A DNA stretch of 55,144 nt from an uncultured Clostridia bacterium (GTDB lineage: Bacteria; Bacillota_I; Bacilli_A; RF39; UBA660). The notes beneath the pieces are model-generated. The model searched no databases. It saw nothing but the letters and a program-made list of their open reading frames with translations, and was not told the DNA's origin. Shown piece by piece: positions 38,313 to 47,792 of this stretch (within the stretch, counting starts at the first letter, position 1; each line of letters opens with the position of its first letter). Location: contig CAMUZE010000007.1 in assembly GCA_947165135.1 (NCBI GenBank), forward strand, positions 1 to 55,144, in the 5' to 3' direction. A program made the translations under genes and the position numbers.

Positions 38313-39577
38313 TGATAAAGAAAACATTCGAAAAAGTAAATGAAGATTTATATTGTGAAAAGTTAAATAATGGACTAGAAGTGTATTTATATAAAACAGA
38401 TAAAACTAAGAATTTCTATATAACAATAAGTGTTAAATATGGAGCTAATGTTACTAAATACAAATTAAATAATAAAATATATAATGTAGTACCAGGAAGT
38501 GCTCATTTCTTAGAACATAAAGTTATGGCACTATCAGAAAATCCAGAAATATCTAAAAGAATAAATGATTTAGGTAGTTTAGCTAATGCATGGACTAGTT
38601 ATTATGGAACAAATTATAATATTTTCGGAAGTATTAATTTAATTGAAAATTTAAGATTATTGTTAGATATATTTTATAATACAGATATTAACGAAAAGTG
38701 TGTTGAAGAAGAAAAAGGTATAATTGGAGAAGAAATAGATATGTATAAAGACAGAATTGATAGCCTTATGTCAGATCATTTATACAAGAATTTATTCTTT
38801 GATACATATATTAAAAATACAGTGGTTGGTGAAAGAAGTGATATAGAGAAGATTACTGCAAAAGATTTAAATAGAATATATAATGATTATTATGTACCAA
38901 ATAATACATTTATAGTTGTATGTGGTAATTTTGATCCTAATGAAGTTATGGAAGTAATTAGTGAATATATTTCTAATTTAAATTTAAAGCCAAAAACTCT
39001 TCCTAAAAGAATAAAAGAAAAAGAAAAAGAAATAGTTAAAATACCATATGAAGAAATACAAAAAGATATAGAAGAACCTAGAGTTAAATATTCAGTTAAA
39101 ATGAATAAAAAAATATTTGGAATCAAAGAAGATAGTGTTTTAAAAGATTATATCAATTTTATATTAAATAGTAATTTTTCTTCATCATCAAAATTGTTTG
39201 AAAAGTATAAATTAAAAGGAATAGTTTATGGTTTAAATTATAGTTCTAGTATTATTGATGATTATTTAGTAATAAATATTAGTGCTGTTTGTAAAGATCC
39301 AGATATATTTATTAAAAACATTAGAAAAGATATCAAGAAGATTAATATTTCTAAAAAAGAGTTTGAAAGAAATAAAAAGAGATATATTAGAAATTATATA
39401 TTAGATTTTGATAATATAGAGGATATTGAATATGATATTACCATGGAATTACTTGTAGATAATAAAATTGATTTTAATGCTTATACATATTGTATGAATA
39501 CTAAATATGAAGAAGCACTAAGAATACTTTCATTAATTAAATTTGATAATGAATGTATAATTAAAACTATAAAATAG
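38312..39577 (+). CDS. M16-family zinc peptidase (YmfH-like)
   Basis: This 421-residue protein carries the inverted zinc motif HFLEH (H65, E68, H69) within PGSAHFLEHKVM. The downstream acidic helix EEEKGIIGEEIDMYKD supplies the third ligand. It pairs with the zinc-less subunit encoded just upstream (one-base overlap), as YmfF/YmfH-type proteins do. There is no signal peptide, so it is cytoplasmic. A second, diverged pair lies at 51804-54279. The stop codon falls inside a terminator stem. Confidence 0.88.
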   Translation: MIKKTFEKVNEDLYCEKLNNGLEVYLYKTDKTKNFYITISVKYGANVTKYKLNNKIYNVVPGSAHFLEHKVMALSENPEISKRINDLGSLANAWTSYYGTNYNIFGSINLIENLRLLLDIFYNTDINEKCVEEEKGIIGEEIDMYKDRIDSLMSDHLYKNLFFDTYIKNTVVGERSDIEKITAKDLNRIYNDYYVPNNTFIVVCGNFDPNEVMEVISEYISNLNLKPKTLPKRIKEKEKEIVKIPYEEIQKDIEEPRVKYSVKMNKKIFGIKEDSVLKDYINFILNSNFSSSSKLFEKYKLKGIVYGLNYSSSIIDDYLVINISAVCKDPDIFIKNIRKDIKKINISKKEFERNKKRYIRNYILDFDNIEDIEYDITMELLVDNKIDFNAYTYCMNTKYEEALRILSLIKFDNECIIKTIK

Positions 39578-39597
39578 AAACTTAATGTTTCTATTTT
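39571..39597 (+). terminator. Terminator overlapping a stop codon
   Basis: The 11-bp stem AAAATAGAAAC/GTTTCTATTTT with loop TTAAT includes the TAG stop at 39575-39577. Confidence 0.85.
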
Positions 39598-39607
39598 AAT
39601 TTACATG

Positions 39608-39616
39608 TGTTATAAT
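39608..39616 (+). promoter_or_regulatory. Extended -10 promoter
   Basis: TGTTATAAT is followed by AAGGAG before the ATG at 39643. Confidence 0.65.
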
Positions 39617-39642
39617 CTTAATAGAATAATAAGGAGTTATAT

Positions 39643-41406
39643 ATGTTTGGTAATATTATATCAATTATAGATGAGTATATTAAAGTAGAAAATGCCACTA
39701 AAAAAATAGAATCAAACCTTATTGGGATGCACATTGTCTTTGAAAAAGAACATAAAATAGTCTGTGAAATATTATCTATAACAAGAGATGAAATCAACTG
39801 TATTATGATTGGTGAATTTAAAGACAATAGTTTTTTAAGTGGTGTAATTCATAAACCAAATTATGACTCTGTTATTAGACTTATTAATAAAGAAGAAGCA
39901 GTTATATTGCTTGGTAGTCAAAGTGTAGATGATAAAGATAATATATATCTTGGTAAATCTGTTACATATGAAGGATTTAACGTATCTGCTGATATTGATA
40001 GATTCTTTTCAAATCATTTTGCAATATTAGGAAACACTGGTAGTGGAAAGAGTTGCACAGTAGCAAGATTATTGCAAAATTTGTTTTATAGGCCTAATAA
40101 TCCTCCATATAATGCAAATATAGTTTTATTTGATGTTTATGGTGAATATAAACCAGCACTTGATATGATAAACAAAACTCAAAAATGTAGATGTAAACAA
40201 TATACAACTAATATAAAAGCTGGAACTAGTGAGATAATTAAATTACCATTATATTATTTAGATACTGATGATATAGCTCTTTTGTTAAATGCTGATAGTC
40301 AGTCACAAATACCTATTATTGAAAAAGCTTTAAGATATGTTTATTTGTTTACTGAAGAAGAAGATAAAGTATTAGAATATAAAAATAATATTATTGCTAA
40401 AGCATTAATGGACATCTTAACAAGTGGTAGAGCACCTACACAAATTAGAGATCAAATAGTCGCTGTACTTACAAACTTTTACACAAAGGATATTAATTTA
40501 GAAAGTAGAATTATTCAACCTGGATATATTAGAACAATAAGACAGTGTTTAAATGTAGATCAAACTGGAAAAATAAATGCAATACAACTTGTAATTGAAT
40601 ATTTAGAGAGATTTATTGATGATAAATTACAACTTAATTCAAAAATGAAACCTAGAAAATATAAGTTAAAAGATTTATATGATGCATTTGAATTTGCACT
40701 AATAAGTGAGGGAGTGTTAAAAAGCGATAAAATTTATGATATAAATAACATATTAAAGGTAAGATTAGATGCAATTATAAATAGTGGCTATGGAACATAT
40801 TTTGATACAGATGAATTAATTTCAAAAGAAGATTATATCAAAAGATTATTCACAACTCGTTCTGGAGAGAAAGCTCAAATAATTAATTTTAATTTGAATT
40901 ATGTAGATGAAAGATTTGCAAAAACAATAACTAAAATGTATTCTAAATTATTTTTAAATTATGGAATAGAGATTGAAAGTAGGGGTGGATTTCCAGTTCA
41001 AATAATGCTTGAAGAAGCCCATAGATATGTTCAAAATGATAATGATATAAATGTTATTGGATATAATATATTTGATAGAATAACTAAAGAAGGAAGAAAA
41101 TATGGAATTATTTTAGGACTTATTACTCAAAGACCTAGTGAACTTTCTAAAACTGCATTAAGTCAATGTTCTAACTATATAGTACTTCGTATGTTTCATC
41201 CAGATGACTTGGATATTATTAAAGGAATAACACACAGCGTGTCACAATCTGATATTGAAAAACTAAAAGTATTAAGACCTGGAGTTGCATTATGTTTTGG
41301 AAATTCATTAAATATCCCATTATTTGTAAAAATGGATAAACCAAATCCAACGCCAGATTCAAATAATGCCCATATTAAAGTTGAGTGGTTTAAAAACAAT
41401 GCATAA
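39643..41406 (+). CDS. HerA-like (DUF87) ATPase
   Basis: This 587-residue protein of the HerA/FtsK superfamily has an N-terminal beta-barrel-like domain (about 1-100), then Walker A GNTGSGKS at 130-137 and the strand NIVLFDVYGEYKP. A large insertion follows, and then Walker B with EEAHRYV and the sensor segment ITQRPSELSKTALSQCSNYIVLRM. HerA motors act on DNA ends with NurA nuclease in archaea, or with SIR2 or other effectors in bacterial defence. No nuclease or effector gene is adjacent, and it is transcribed alone. The role here is unknown. Confidence 0.85.
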   Translation: MFGNIISIIDEYIKVENATKKIESNLIGMHIVFEKEHKIVCEILSITRDEINCIMIGEFKDNSFLSGVIHKPNYDSVIRLINKEEAVILLGSQSVDDKDNIYLGKSVTYEGFNVSADIDRFFSNHFAILGNTGSGKSCTVARLLQNLFYRPNNPPYNANIVLFDVYGEYKPALDMINKTQKCRCKQYTTNIKAGTSEIIKLPLYYLDTDDIALLLNADSQSQIPIIEKALRYVYLFTEEEDKVLEYKNNIIAKALMDILTSGRAPTQIRDQIVAVLTNFYTKDINLESRIIQPGYIRTIRQCLNVDQTGKINAIQLVIEYLERFIDDKLQLNSKMKPRKYKLKDLYDAFEFALISEGVLKSDKIYDINNILKVRLDAIINSGYGTYFDTDELISKEDYIKRLFTTRSGEKAQIINFNLNYVDERFAKTITKMYSKLFLNYGIEIESRGGFPVQIMLEEAHRYVQNDNDINVIGYNIFDRITKEGRKYGIILGLITQRPSELSKTALSQCSNYIVLRMFHPDDLDIIKGITHSVSQSDIEKLKVLRPGVALCFGNSLNIPLFVKMDKPNPTPDSNNAHIKVEWFKNNA

Positions 41407-41407
41407 A

Positions 41408-41438
41408 AAAATTATTGATTAATTCAATAATTTTTTTT
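41408..41438. terminator. Bidirectional terminator
   Basis: An 11-bp stem AAAATTATTGA/TCAATAATTTT with a 5-nt loop and T8 lies between convergent genes. Confidence 0.85.
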
Positions 41439-41440
41439 AG

Positions 41441-42571
41441 TTATTTAATTATATATGGTTCACTCATAGTGCCAGTTCCTACCACATAAAATGTTTTAGT
41501 ATTTAAGAATGCACTTGGCATTATATTTTTTTCCATATATGCACTTTCTAAATCATAATGAGATCCGTTAAAACTTAACACTTCATAATCATTAGTAATT
41601 GTAGCTGATAAAGTCCATTCATCATTTTGATCAGATTTTAAGAAATTATAATTTGAACAAGATAAACTTGTTGTATCTTTACAATTATCATCTAAGCTAA
41701 TTCTCATATATTCATATGGAGAAAGTAAATCATAATAATATTTATCGTTACTCATTACTGAACATTCAACACTTCCATCTTTTGATGTATCAGCAAGTTC
41801 TCTTCTACCAATACATAACTTTTTAGCAATTAATTTACTTTTATATTCTTCATCCATTATAATTGGTTTTTTAATAAGTTCTGCTAGAGTATCTTTAATT
41901 CTACTCATTTCAAATTTATTATATCCGTAATTGTTTTCTTGAGTTTCATTATATCTATCATCCCAAGTGTAACTATCTTCAGTGTTTTTTGTCGCTCTAA
42001 TCTTTACTGTATTATCTTTTTCGATACTTAATATTCTCCAAAGATTATCAACTTCTTCTCCATAGTTATCGATAGTTCCTAGTTTAACATAATTGTTAGT
42101 TACCTCGCCTCTAAAGTAATAACCACCATTTCCATCGCTATAAAGTCCACTGCCAGAAGTAACAACTGGATTATTCTTTAGAATAACTTTATATAGTTCT
42201 TGAGTTTCATAACTACCAGGACAATTAATATATGGTGCATAATCATAATTTGATGCTACATTGCTTACAACAACATATGCACTACATTTATCTCCATCTT
42301 TAATCATTTTATTTAGTGGTTTAATATAATCTTCAGTAACTAAAGTATCATAATTTAAAGTTGCTTCTTGGTCTTCAGTAGGTAATAATTTATGATTTTT
42401 AGAATAATACTTTTTGGCTGCTTCAACCATTTTTGTTTCTAAAGTCTCATATGTTACATAATGACCTTTAGCAAGTGAAGTAATCCAAACAATTAGTAAT
42501 ATTAATAATACAAATCCTAATATACCTCCGCCAACAATTAAAAGTGTTTTTAAACTTGTTGATTCTGACAT
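41441..42571 (-). CDS. Membrane-anchored extracytoplasmic protein (pseudopilin/DUF6273-like)
   Basis: This 376-residue protein has one transmembrane helix near the N-terminus (about 10-32, GGGILGFVLLILLIVWI). The large outside domain has paired Cys. The central segment GGYYFRGEVTNNYVKLG then NLWRILSIEKDNTVKIRA matches the Y-F-R-G...N-Y-V...W-R-I-x-x-I pattern of secreted proteins common in gut Firmicutes, often linked to pilin-like or surface display systems. The early helix YETLETKMVEAAKKYYSKN recalls a pilin stalk. It has a GAGGGA site and is monocistronic. Surface location is firm; the function is not known. Confidence 0.65.
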   Translation of the reverse strand: MSESTSLKTLLIVGGGILGFVLLILLIVWITSLAKGHYVTYETLETKMVEAAKKYYSKNHKLLPTEDQEATLNYDTLVTEDYIKPLNKMIKDGDKCSAYVVVSNVASNYDYAPYINCPGSYETQELYKVILKNNPVVTSGSGLYSDGNGGYYFRGEVTNNYVKLGTIDNYGEEVDNLWRILSIEKDNTVKIRATKNTEDSYTWDDRYNETQENNYGYNKFEMSRIKDTLAELIKKPIIMDEEYKSKLIAKKLCIGRRELADTSKDGSVECSVMSNDKYYYDLLSPYEYMRISLDDNCKDTTSLSCSNYNFLKSDQNDEWTLSATITNDYEVLSFNGSHYDLESAYMEKNIMPSAFLNTKTFYVVGTGTMSEPYIIK

Positions 42572-42625
42572 TATTTATCACATCCCTCTACAATTTATTA
42601 TACAATACAAATAATTATTTCTCAA

Positions 42626-42991
42626 TTATTTTGTTAATTCTTCGTATATTTTTTTAACGCTTCTTTTTGATTTTTTTGAATAAGTTGGAATTATATGTAA
42701 ATGATAGTGTTTAACTTCTTGTATAGTGCCATTATTTTGTTGTAATTTAAATCCTATTGGATTTAATTTTTTTTGTAATAAATTTAATATTATTTTTTCT
42801 GCTTTATTAATTTCTAACATATAATTTTCATCAATATCAAAGGCATCTTTAAAATGTTTTTTAGGTATTATTAAAGTATGACCATTTGAAAGAGGATTAA
42901 TATTTAAAAAACATTTAACATAATCATTTTCATACAAAGTATAAGAAGGTAATTCTCCTTTAATAATTTTACAAAATACACAATTCATTTT
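42626..42991 (-). CDS. HIT family nucleotide-binding protein
   Basis: This 121-residue protein has the histidine triad EVKHYHLHII (H-x-H-x-H) that hydrolyses or transfers nucleoside phosphoramidates or dinucleotides. CVFCKIIKGELPSYTLYEND at the start and HTLIIPKKH are both family features. The ATG at 42991 (minus strand) behind GGTGATT is preferred over the in-frame GTG at 43000, which is itself part of the ribosome binding site. The promoter TATAAT lies only 16 nt from the start, the mini-leader arrangement. The substrate is not predictable. Confidence 0.88.
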   Translation of the reverse strand, partial: KMNCVFCKIIKGELPSYTLYENDYVKCFLNINPLSNGHTLIIPKKHFKDAFDIDENYMLEINKAEKIILNLLQKKLNPIGFKLQQNNGTIQEVKHYHLHIIPTYSKKSKRSVKKIYEELTK

Positions 42992-43093
42992 AATCACCAA
43001 ATTTATTATATATCAAATAATATTTAACTTCAATTATTATGTTTGTTATATTTATTAATTAAAATATTGAGTATATTATATTGGGTGATACAT

Positions 43094-44278
43094 ATGAAAG
43101 ATGATAATTCTTTTCCAATGAAAGAGAAAGATATTATATATTTTGATAATGCTGCGACTACATTTAAGCCTTATAGAGTCATTAAGAAAATGATGGATTA
43201 TTATGAAAATTATACTGCCAATTCACATAGAGGAGATTATGATATTAGTTTTAAAGTAGATGATATGTTAGATTATACTAGAGATAATGTAAAAAATTTT
43301 ATTAATGCAAAAAGAAAAGAAGAAATAATTTTTACTAGAAATACAACTAATTCATTAAATATGATTGTTTTTGGATTTTTTTTAAATTATTTAAAAAGTG
43401 GTGATGAAATAATACTATCTAGTAGTGAGCATGCATCTAATATTCTTCCCTGGTTAATCTTATCAATTAAAAAAAATATAAAAATTATATTTATCGATTC
43501 TACTCATGAAAAATTAAATATTGATGATTTAATTAATAAAATAACAGATAAAACAAAAGTTATATCTATAGCACATATCACTAATGTAAGTGGTGATAAA
43601 AGAAATATTAAAAAAATATGTGAAATAGCGCATTCTAAAAACATTTTAGTAGTGGTAGATGGTGCTCAGAGTGTACCTCATATTAAAGTTGATGTGCAAG
43701 AATTGGATATTGATTTTCTTGCATTTTCAGCTCACAAAATGTGTGGTCCGACTGGAGTAGGTATTCTTTATGGTAAATATGAATTACTGAGTAAAATGAC
43801 TCCTTTTGAATATGGCGGAGGAATGAATTTAAATTATAATGAAAATTCATTAAAACTATTAGATATTCCATATAGATTTGAAGCAGGTACTCTTGATATA
43901 GGATCAATAATTGGATTTGGTGAAACAATTGATTTTTTAAATGAAATTGGAATTCAAAATATTGAAAAGAAAGAAAAAGAATTAAAAAAATATTTGATAT
44001 CTAAATTAGGAAAAATACCATATATAAAAATGTATAATAAGAATTGTGAAGGAAGTACTATTATAATTAATATTGATGGAATATTATCAGGAGATCTAGG
44101 GCTTTATTTAAATAGTAAAAAAATATGCGTAAGAAGCGGAAAACATTGTGCTAAAATGGGTGATAATAAAGAAGATACTGTTAGAATAAGTTTATATTTT
44201 TATAACACATTTGAAGAGATTGATTATTTAATTGAAGTTTTAAAAAATAAAGAAGAAATAGAAAAATTTTCAAAATAG
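43094..44278 (+). CDS. Cysteine desulfurase (SufS/Csd type)
   Basis: This 394-residue PLP-dependent class V aminotransferase-fold enzyme releases sulfur from cysteine as persulfide. It shows YFDNAATTFKP at the start, NSHRGDYD, TRNTTNSLN, SSEHASNILPW, VVVDGAQSVPH, the PLP lysine in FSAHKMCGPTGVG, and the catalytic cysteine loop VRSGKHCAK. The ATG at 43094 with GGTGAT is preferred; an upstream in-frame start would add an unneeded hydrophobic extension. No sufU, sufB or other sulfur gene is adjacent, so its acceptor is unknown. Confidence 0.9.
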   Translation: MKDDNSFPMKEKDIIYFDNAATTFKPYRVIKKMMDYYENYTANSHRGDYDISFKVDDMLDYTRDNVKNFINAKRKEEIIFTRNTTNSLNMIVFGFFLNYLKSGDEIILSSSEHASNILPWLILSIKKNIKIIFIDSTHEKLNIDDLINKITDKTKVISIAHITNVSGDKRNIKKICEIAHSKNILVVVDGAQSVPHIKVDVQELDIDFLAFSAHKMCGPTGVGILYGKYELLSKMTPFEYGGGMNLNYNENSLKLLDIPYRFEAGTLDIGSIIGFGETIDFLNEIGIQNIEKKEKELKKYLISKLGKIPYIKMYNKNCEGSTIIINIDGILSGDLGLYLNSKKICVRSGKHCAKMGDNKEDTVRISLYFYNTFEEIDYLIEVLKNKEEIEKFSK

Positions 44279-44343
44279 TATAAAATTAAAAAATAAGTAA
44301 AAAAACTATAATTATTTTTAAAATTTGTCTTAAAAGAAAATTA

Positions 44344-44376
44344 AAAAATAGACTAAAAAAATAGTCTAATTTTTAA
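44344..44376 (+). terminator. Probable terminator
   Basis: The 7-bp stem TAGACTA/TAGTCTA with an A6 loop is followed by ATTTTT. Confidence 0.7.
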
Positions 44377-44438
44377 ATTATCCCAATTTGTTAACATTTT
44401 TTTAATATGTTATATTGCCTTTGAAAGGAGGTAAGGAT

Positions 44439-44774
44439 ATGTTAAATCAAGTGGTAATAGCTGGAAGACTTGTTGCAAATCCAGAAATAGTTACAACTGA
44501 AAATAATAAAAAGAGAACACTTATTACAGTTGCTGTTCCAAGAGCATATAGAAACATAGATGGTAATTATGAAACAGATTTTATACCATGTGTTTTGTGG
44601 GATGGTATAGCAGAAAATACATGTGAGTATTGTAAAAAAGGTGATGTAATAGGTGTAAAAGGAAGAATACAAACATCAAGCTATGAAAAAGATGGCAAGA
44701 AAAAGTATTCTATGGATGTTATAGCAGAAAAAATATCTTTTTTAAGCAGCAAAAGACAAGAAGAAACAGAGTAA
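44439..44774 (+). CDS. ssb: Single-stranded DNA-binding protein (short SSB)
   Basis: This 111-residue OB-fold protein begins MLNQVVIAGRLVANPEI, the standard SSB start. TLITVAVPRAYRN, TDFIPCVLWDGIAENTCEY, KKGDVIGVKGRIQTSSYE and KYSMDVIAEKISFL follow. It lacks the long disordered tail and the acidic D-D-D-I-P-F tip of the main replicative SSB, so it may be a secondary paralogue. The start is the ATG behind AAAGGAGG (44424-44431). Expected to coat single-stranded DNA in replication or repair. Monocistronic. Confidence 0.85.
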   Translation: MLNQVVIAGRLVANPEIVTTENNKKRTLITVAVPRAYRNIDGNYETDFIPCVLWDGIAENTCEYCKKGDVIGVKGRIQTSSYEKDGKKKYSMDVIAEKISFLSSKRQEETE

Positions 44775-44786
44775 TCTGTTTCTTTG
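44762..44786 (+). terminator. Terminator with the ssb stop codon in its loop
   Basis: The 10-bp stem AAGAAACAGA/TCTGTTTCTT has loop GTAA, with the TAA stop spanning 44772-44774 or the loop edge. Confidence 0.8.
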
Positions 44787-44828
44787 TACTAAAAGACTAT
44801 TTTTATTAGAACAATTTATAAATTAGTG

Positions 44829-44837
44829 TGATATAAT
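44829..44837 (+). promoter_or_regulatory. Extended -10 promoter, mini-leader type
   Basis: TGATATAAT lies 17 nt before the ATG at 44855, with GGTGAA at 44845-44850. Confidence 0.7.
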
Positions 44838-44854
44838 TAAACTTGGTGAAAAAT

Positions 44855-45739
44855 ATGAGAAGTAAATATACAGGCAGGCAAATAGCTATTTTTTCAGATA
44901 CGCATGGTCTTTTAGAACCATTAGTTTCAACACTTGAAGATATTAAAAAAAGAAAAATTACAGAGATATATTCATTAGGAGATAATATTGGAGTGGGGCC
45001 TAATTCTAGTGAAGTATTAGATCTTTTAAATAAATATAATGTGAATTGTATTAATGGTAATAGTGAAGAATATTGTATTCTTGGAATAGAACCATTTAAA
45101 GTATATTTTTATGAAAATAAAACTAAAAATCAAGAATGGACTATGTCAAAATTATCTAAAAAACAAATTGAATCGTTAAAGAAAAATAAACATAGTTATG
45201 ATTTACTAGTTGGTGGTAAAAAAATAGGATTATGTCATTTTATTAATGATGTTAGATTTGACTATAACACTAATAGTGTATGGAATTATCAAAAAGCAAT
45301 TAAAGAAAATGATCCTAATCCTCAAAAACAATTTTATAATGCAAATACTTTTGAGCAATTAGAATTTTTAAAATCAAAATCTAAAAGTAAGCTAAAAAAA
45401 GATAGAGGGTATGTATCTGCATATAAAGATCCTATATTCGGTGGTAAAACAGTAGATTATTATGATGAAATTATACAAGGACATGCTCATTTTAAATACT
45501 ATACAGAAGATAAAAACGTTAAAGTAAGATCAATAAGAGCTTTGGCACTTGCATATGAAGATAATCCATATGATTTAGCATATTATATAATAATTAAAGA
45601 AAAAAATAATGGATATGACATAGAAGAAGTATATGTTCCATATGATAGAAAAAAGATGTTAAAAAGTATAGACGACTCTAATATACCAGATAAATCTGTT
45701 ATTAGTTTATATACATATAAAGATGTAGAAAATAAATAG
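44855..45739 (+). CDS. Calcineurin-like metallophosphoesterase
   Basis: This is a 294-residue protein. The family metal site is complete: SDTHG (D-x-H), LGDNIGVG (G-D), INGNSEEY (G-N-x-E/H), LCHFIND (H) and QGHAHFKYY (G-H-x-H). These enzymes hydrolyse phosphomonoesters, phosphodiesters or cyclic nucleotides. The small YfcE/DevT-like domain is enlarged by an insertion around 140-200. The ATG at 44855 is preferred to earlier in-frame TTG/GTG codons that belong to the ribosome binding site. No signal peptide, so cytoplasmic. Substrate unknown. Confidence 0.87.
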   Translation: MRSKYTGRQIAIFSDTHGLLEPLVSTLEDIKKRKITEIYSLGDNIGVGPNSSEVLDLLNKYNVNCINGNSEEYCILGIEPFKVYFYENKTKNQEWTMSKLSKKQIESLKKNKHSYDLLVGGKKIGLCHFINDVRFDYNTNSVWNYQKAIKENDPNPQKQFYNANTFEQLEFLKSKSKSKLKKDRGYVSAYKDPIFGGKTVDYYDEIIQGHAHFKYYTEDKNVKVRSIRALALAYEDNPYDLAYYIIIKEKNNGYDIEEVYVPYDRKKMLKSIDDSNIPDKSVISLYTYKDVENK

Positions 45740-45791
45740 TAATTAATGTATAATATAAATATAGAATAGAGTTTTTAGGAGTTGATTTAAA

Positions 45792-47069
45792 ATGAAAGCA
45801 ATTGAAATAACTTATAAAAAGAATAATAAAGAAAAATTATCTTATGAAGAAATAAGATATATGGTAAATAGTTATGTTAAGAATAAAATATCTGATCAAA
45901 CTATGAGTGAATTTTTATGGGCTATTTATTATAATGGGCTTTCAATGGATGAAACTTACTATTTAACTGATGTAATGATTAAAAGTGGTGAAACAATAGA
46001 TTTATCTAAATTAAAAAAGAAAGTTGTTGATAAACATTCTACTGGTGGAGTTGGAGATAAAATAACATTAATTGTTTCTCCAATAGTTGCTTGTACTGGA
46101 GTATGTGTCCCAAAAATGAGTGGAAGAAGTTTAGGACTTACTGGTGGTACAGTAGATAAACTTGAAAGCATTACAGGATATAAATTAAAAATATCAAAAG
46201 AGGCATTTATAGATGAATTAAAAACTGTTGGATGTGCAGTTATTAGTCAAAGTGATAAAATTGCTGTAGCAGATAAAAAAATATATGCACTTCGTGATGA
46301 AATTGGAGCAGTAGATTCAATTCCTTTGATAGCTAGTTCAATAATGTCTAAAAAAATAGCCAGTGGAAGCGATGTAATTATTATTGACTTAAAAGTAGGT
46401 GCTGGTGCATTTATGAAAAATATCAAAGATGCAACCAAACTTGCTAAAACAATGGTTAATATTGGAAAATATTATAATAAAAAAGTAATATGTACATTAA
46501 GTGATATGGACAGCCCTTTAGGTCTTAATATTGGAAACTCTCTTGAAGTAAAAGAAGCTATTGATTTCTTTAATGGAAAATATGATAAAAGACTATATGA
46601 ACTTTCTGTTTATATATCTAGTCTTATGATAAGTGCAGCTAAAGGAATTACACAAAAGCGTGCTAAAGAAATAGTTATTAATTTATTAGAAAGTGGACAT
46701 GCTAAAAATAAATTTAAAGAATGGATTAAATATCAAGGTGGAGACTTAAAGAATCTTAAAGATAAATGTAAGAAGTATGCAGTAATATCTCATCAAAATG
46801 GTTATATAAATAAAATAGATTCATTGAAATTAGCAACTCTTGTTTATGATTTAGGAGCAGGACGTCATAAAAAAACTGATAGAATTGATTACGCAGTAGG
46901 TGTTTCATTAAATAAAACTATAGGGCAAAGAGTACGTGAAGGAGAAGTTTTAGGAACTATTTACTATAATAAGAGAGTTAAAAACTTTGAAGAAAGATTT
47001 GTAGATGCTTTTAAAATAGAAAAAAAGAAAAAGAAAGTTAAAAAAATAATTATTAAAACAATTAAATAG
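45792..47069 (+). CDS. pdp: Pyrimidine-nucleoside phosphorylase
   Basis: This 425-residue family NP-II phosphorylase cleaves uridine, thymidine or deoxyuridine with phosphate. It shows the family signature VCVPKMSGRSLGLTGGTVDK, the phosphate loop KHSTGGVGDK, ALRDEIGAVDS, ASSIMSKKIASG and LKVGAGAFMK. The length is normal for the B. subtilis Pdp type. Promoter TATAAT at 45749-45754 and AGGAG at 45777-45781. It probably continues into the surface-protein gene 33 nt downstream. Together with deoD it supplies bases and ribose phosphates. Confidence 0.92.
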   Translation: MKAIEITYKKNNKEKLSYEEIRYMVNSYVKNKISDQTMSEFLWAIYYNGLSMDETYYLTDVMIKSGETIDLSKLKKKVVDKHSTGGVGDKITLIVSPIVACTGVCVPKMSGRSLGLTGGTVDKLESITGYKLKISKEAFIDELKTVGCAVISQSDKIAVADKKIYALRDEIGAVDSIPLIASSIMSKKIASGSDVIIIDLKVGAGAFMKNIKDATKLAKTMVNIGKYYNKKVICTLSDMDSPLGLNIGNSLEVKEAIDFFNGKYDKRLYELSVYISSLMISAAKGITQKRAKEIVINLLESGHAKNKFKEWIKYQGGDLKNLKDKCKKYAVISHQNGYINKIDSLKLATLVYDLGAGRHKKTDRIDYAVGVSLNKTIGQRVREGEVLGTIYYNKRVKNFEERFVDAFKIEKKKKKVKKIIIKTIK

Positions 47070-47102
47070 AATATAAAAACAAATTAAGTAAATAATATTA
47101 AT

Positions 47103-47792
47103 ATGAAAAAAATATTATTTGCTTTTTTTATTATGTTTTTATCTTTTAAAGTATATGCTATAGAAAATATTAAAATAAATGGAGAAAATATAATTCCTAA
47201 TTATGATAAAAATATTAAAAAATATAACTATTTTACAGATAATAATGAAATAATAATTAAAGTAAAAACTGAAAAAGATGAAATTATTACTGGTGATGGT
47301 CTATTTCTTGTAAGTGATGGTATTAACAAGTATATAGTTAATTCAAATTTATATGGTGATTATGAAATAAATGTATACAAAAATTATAAAGAAGACAAAG
47401 AAACTTTAGGAGTACTTAATAATTTAACAATTAAAAATTATGATATCAATTTTTCAAAAGATGTATTTGAATATGAAATAGTTATTAATAATGAAGATAA
47501 TTTAGAAATTGAGTATGATTTATTAAATGACTCGTCTTATGTTGATATAATAGGTAACGGTAACTTTAATAAAGATAAAAATGTAATAGAAATAAATGTT
47601 GATAATATTAATACATATAAAATAAATGTTTTGAAAACTAGTTCAGTTTTTAAAAGAATGGAAAATATTAATAATACTACTAATGAAATGAGCCCAATAA
47701 AAAAAGAAATAGTTAAATTACTAATTATTACTATTTCTTGCATTATTGTGTTTTCTGTTTATTATTTGTTGTTCATTAAGAAACTATTTTGA
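47103..47792 (+). CDS. Surface protein with cadherin-like beta-sandwich repeats
   Basis: This 229-residue protein has a cleavable signal peptide (about 1-19, ending VYA). Two domains of the bacterial cadherin-like beta-sandwich type follow: NIKINGENIIPNYDKNIKKY and, more clearly, LGVLNNLTIKNYDINFSKDV then FEYEIVINNEDNLEIEYD. After a linker comes a C-terminal transmembrane helix (about 203-224) ending in the basic IKKLF. The mature protein is thus anchored with its repeats outside. The ribosome binding site is poor, so translation may depend on readthrough from pdp. Its 3' end overlaps the convergent vanY-like gene by 9 bp. Confidence 0.75.
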   Translation: MKKILFAFFIMFLSFKVYAIENIKINGENIIPNYDKNIKKYNYFTDNNEIIIKVKTEKDEIITGDGLFLVSDGINKYIVNSNLYGDYEINVYKNYKEDKETLGVLNNLTIKNYDINFSKDVFEYEIVINNEDNLEIEYDLLNDSSYVDIIGNGNFNKDKNVIEINVDNINTYKINVLKTSSVFKRMENINNTTNEMSPIKKEIVKLLIITISCIIVFSVYYLLFIKKLF

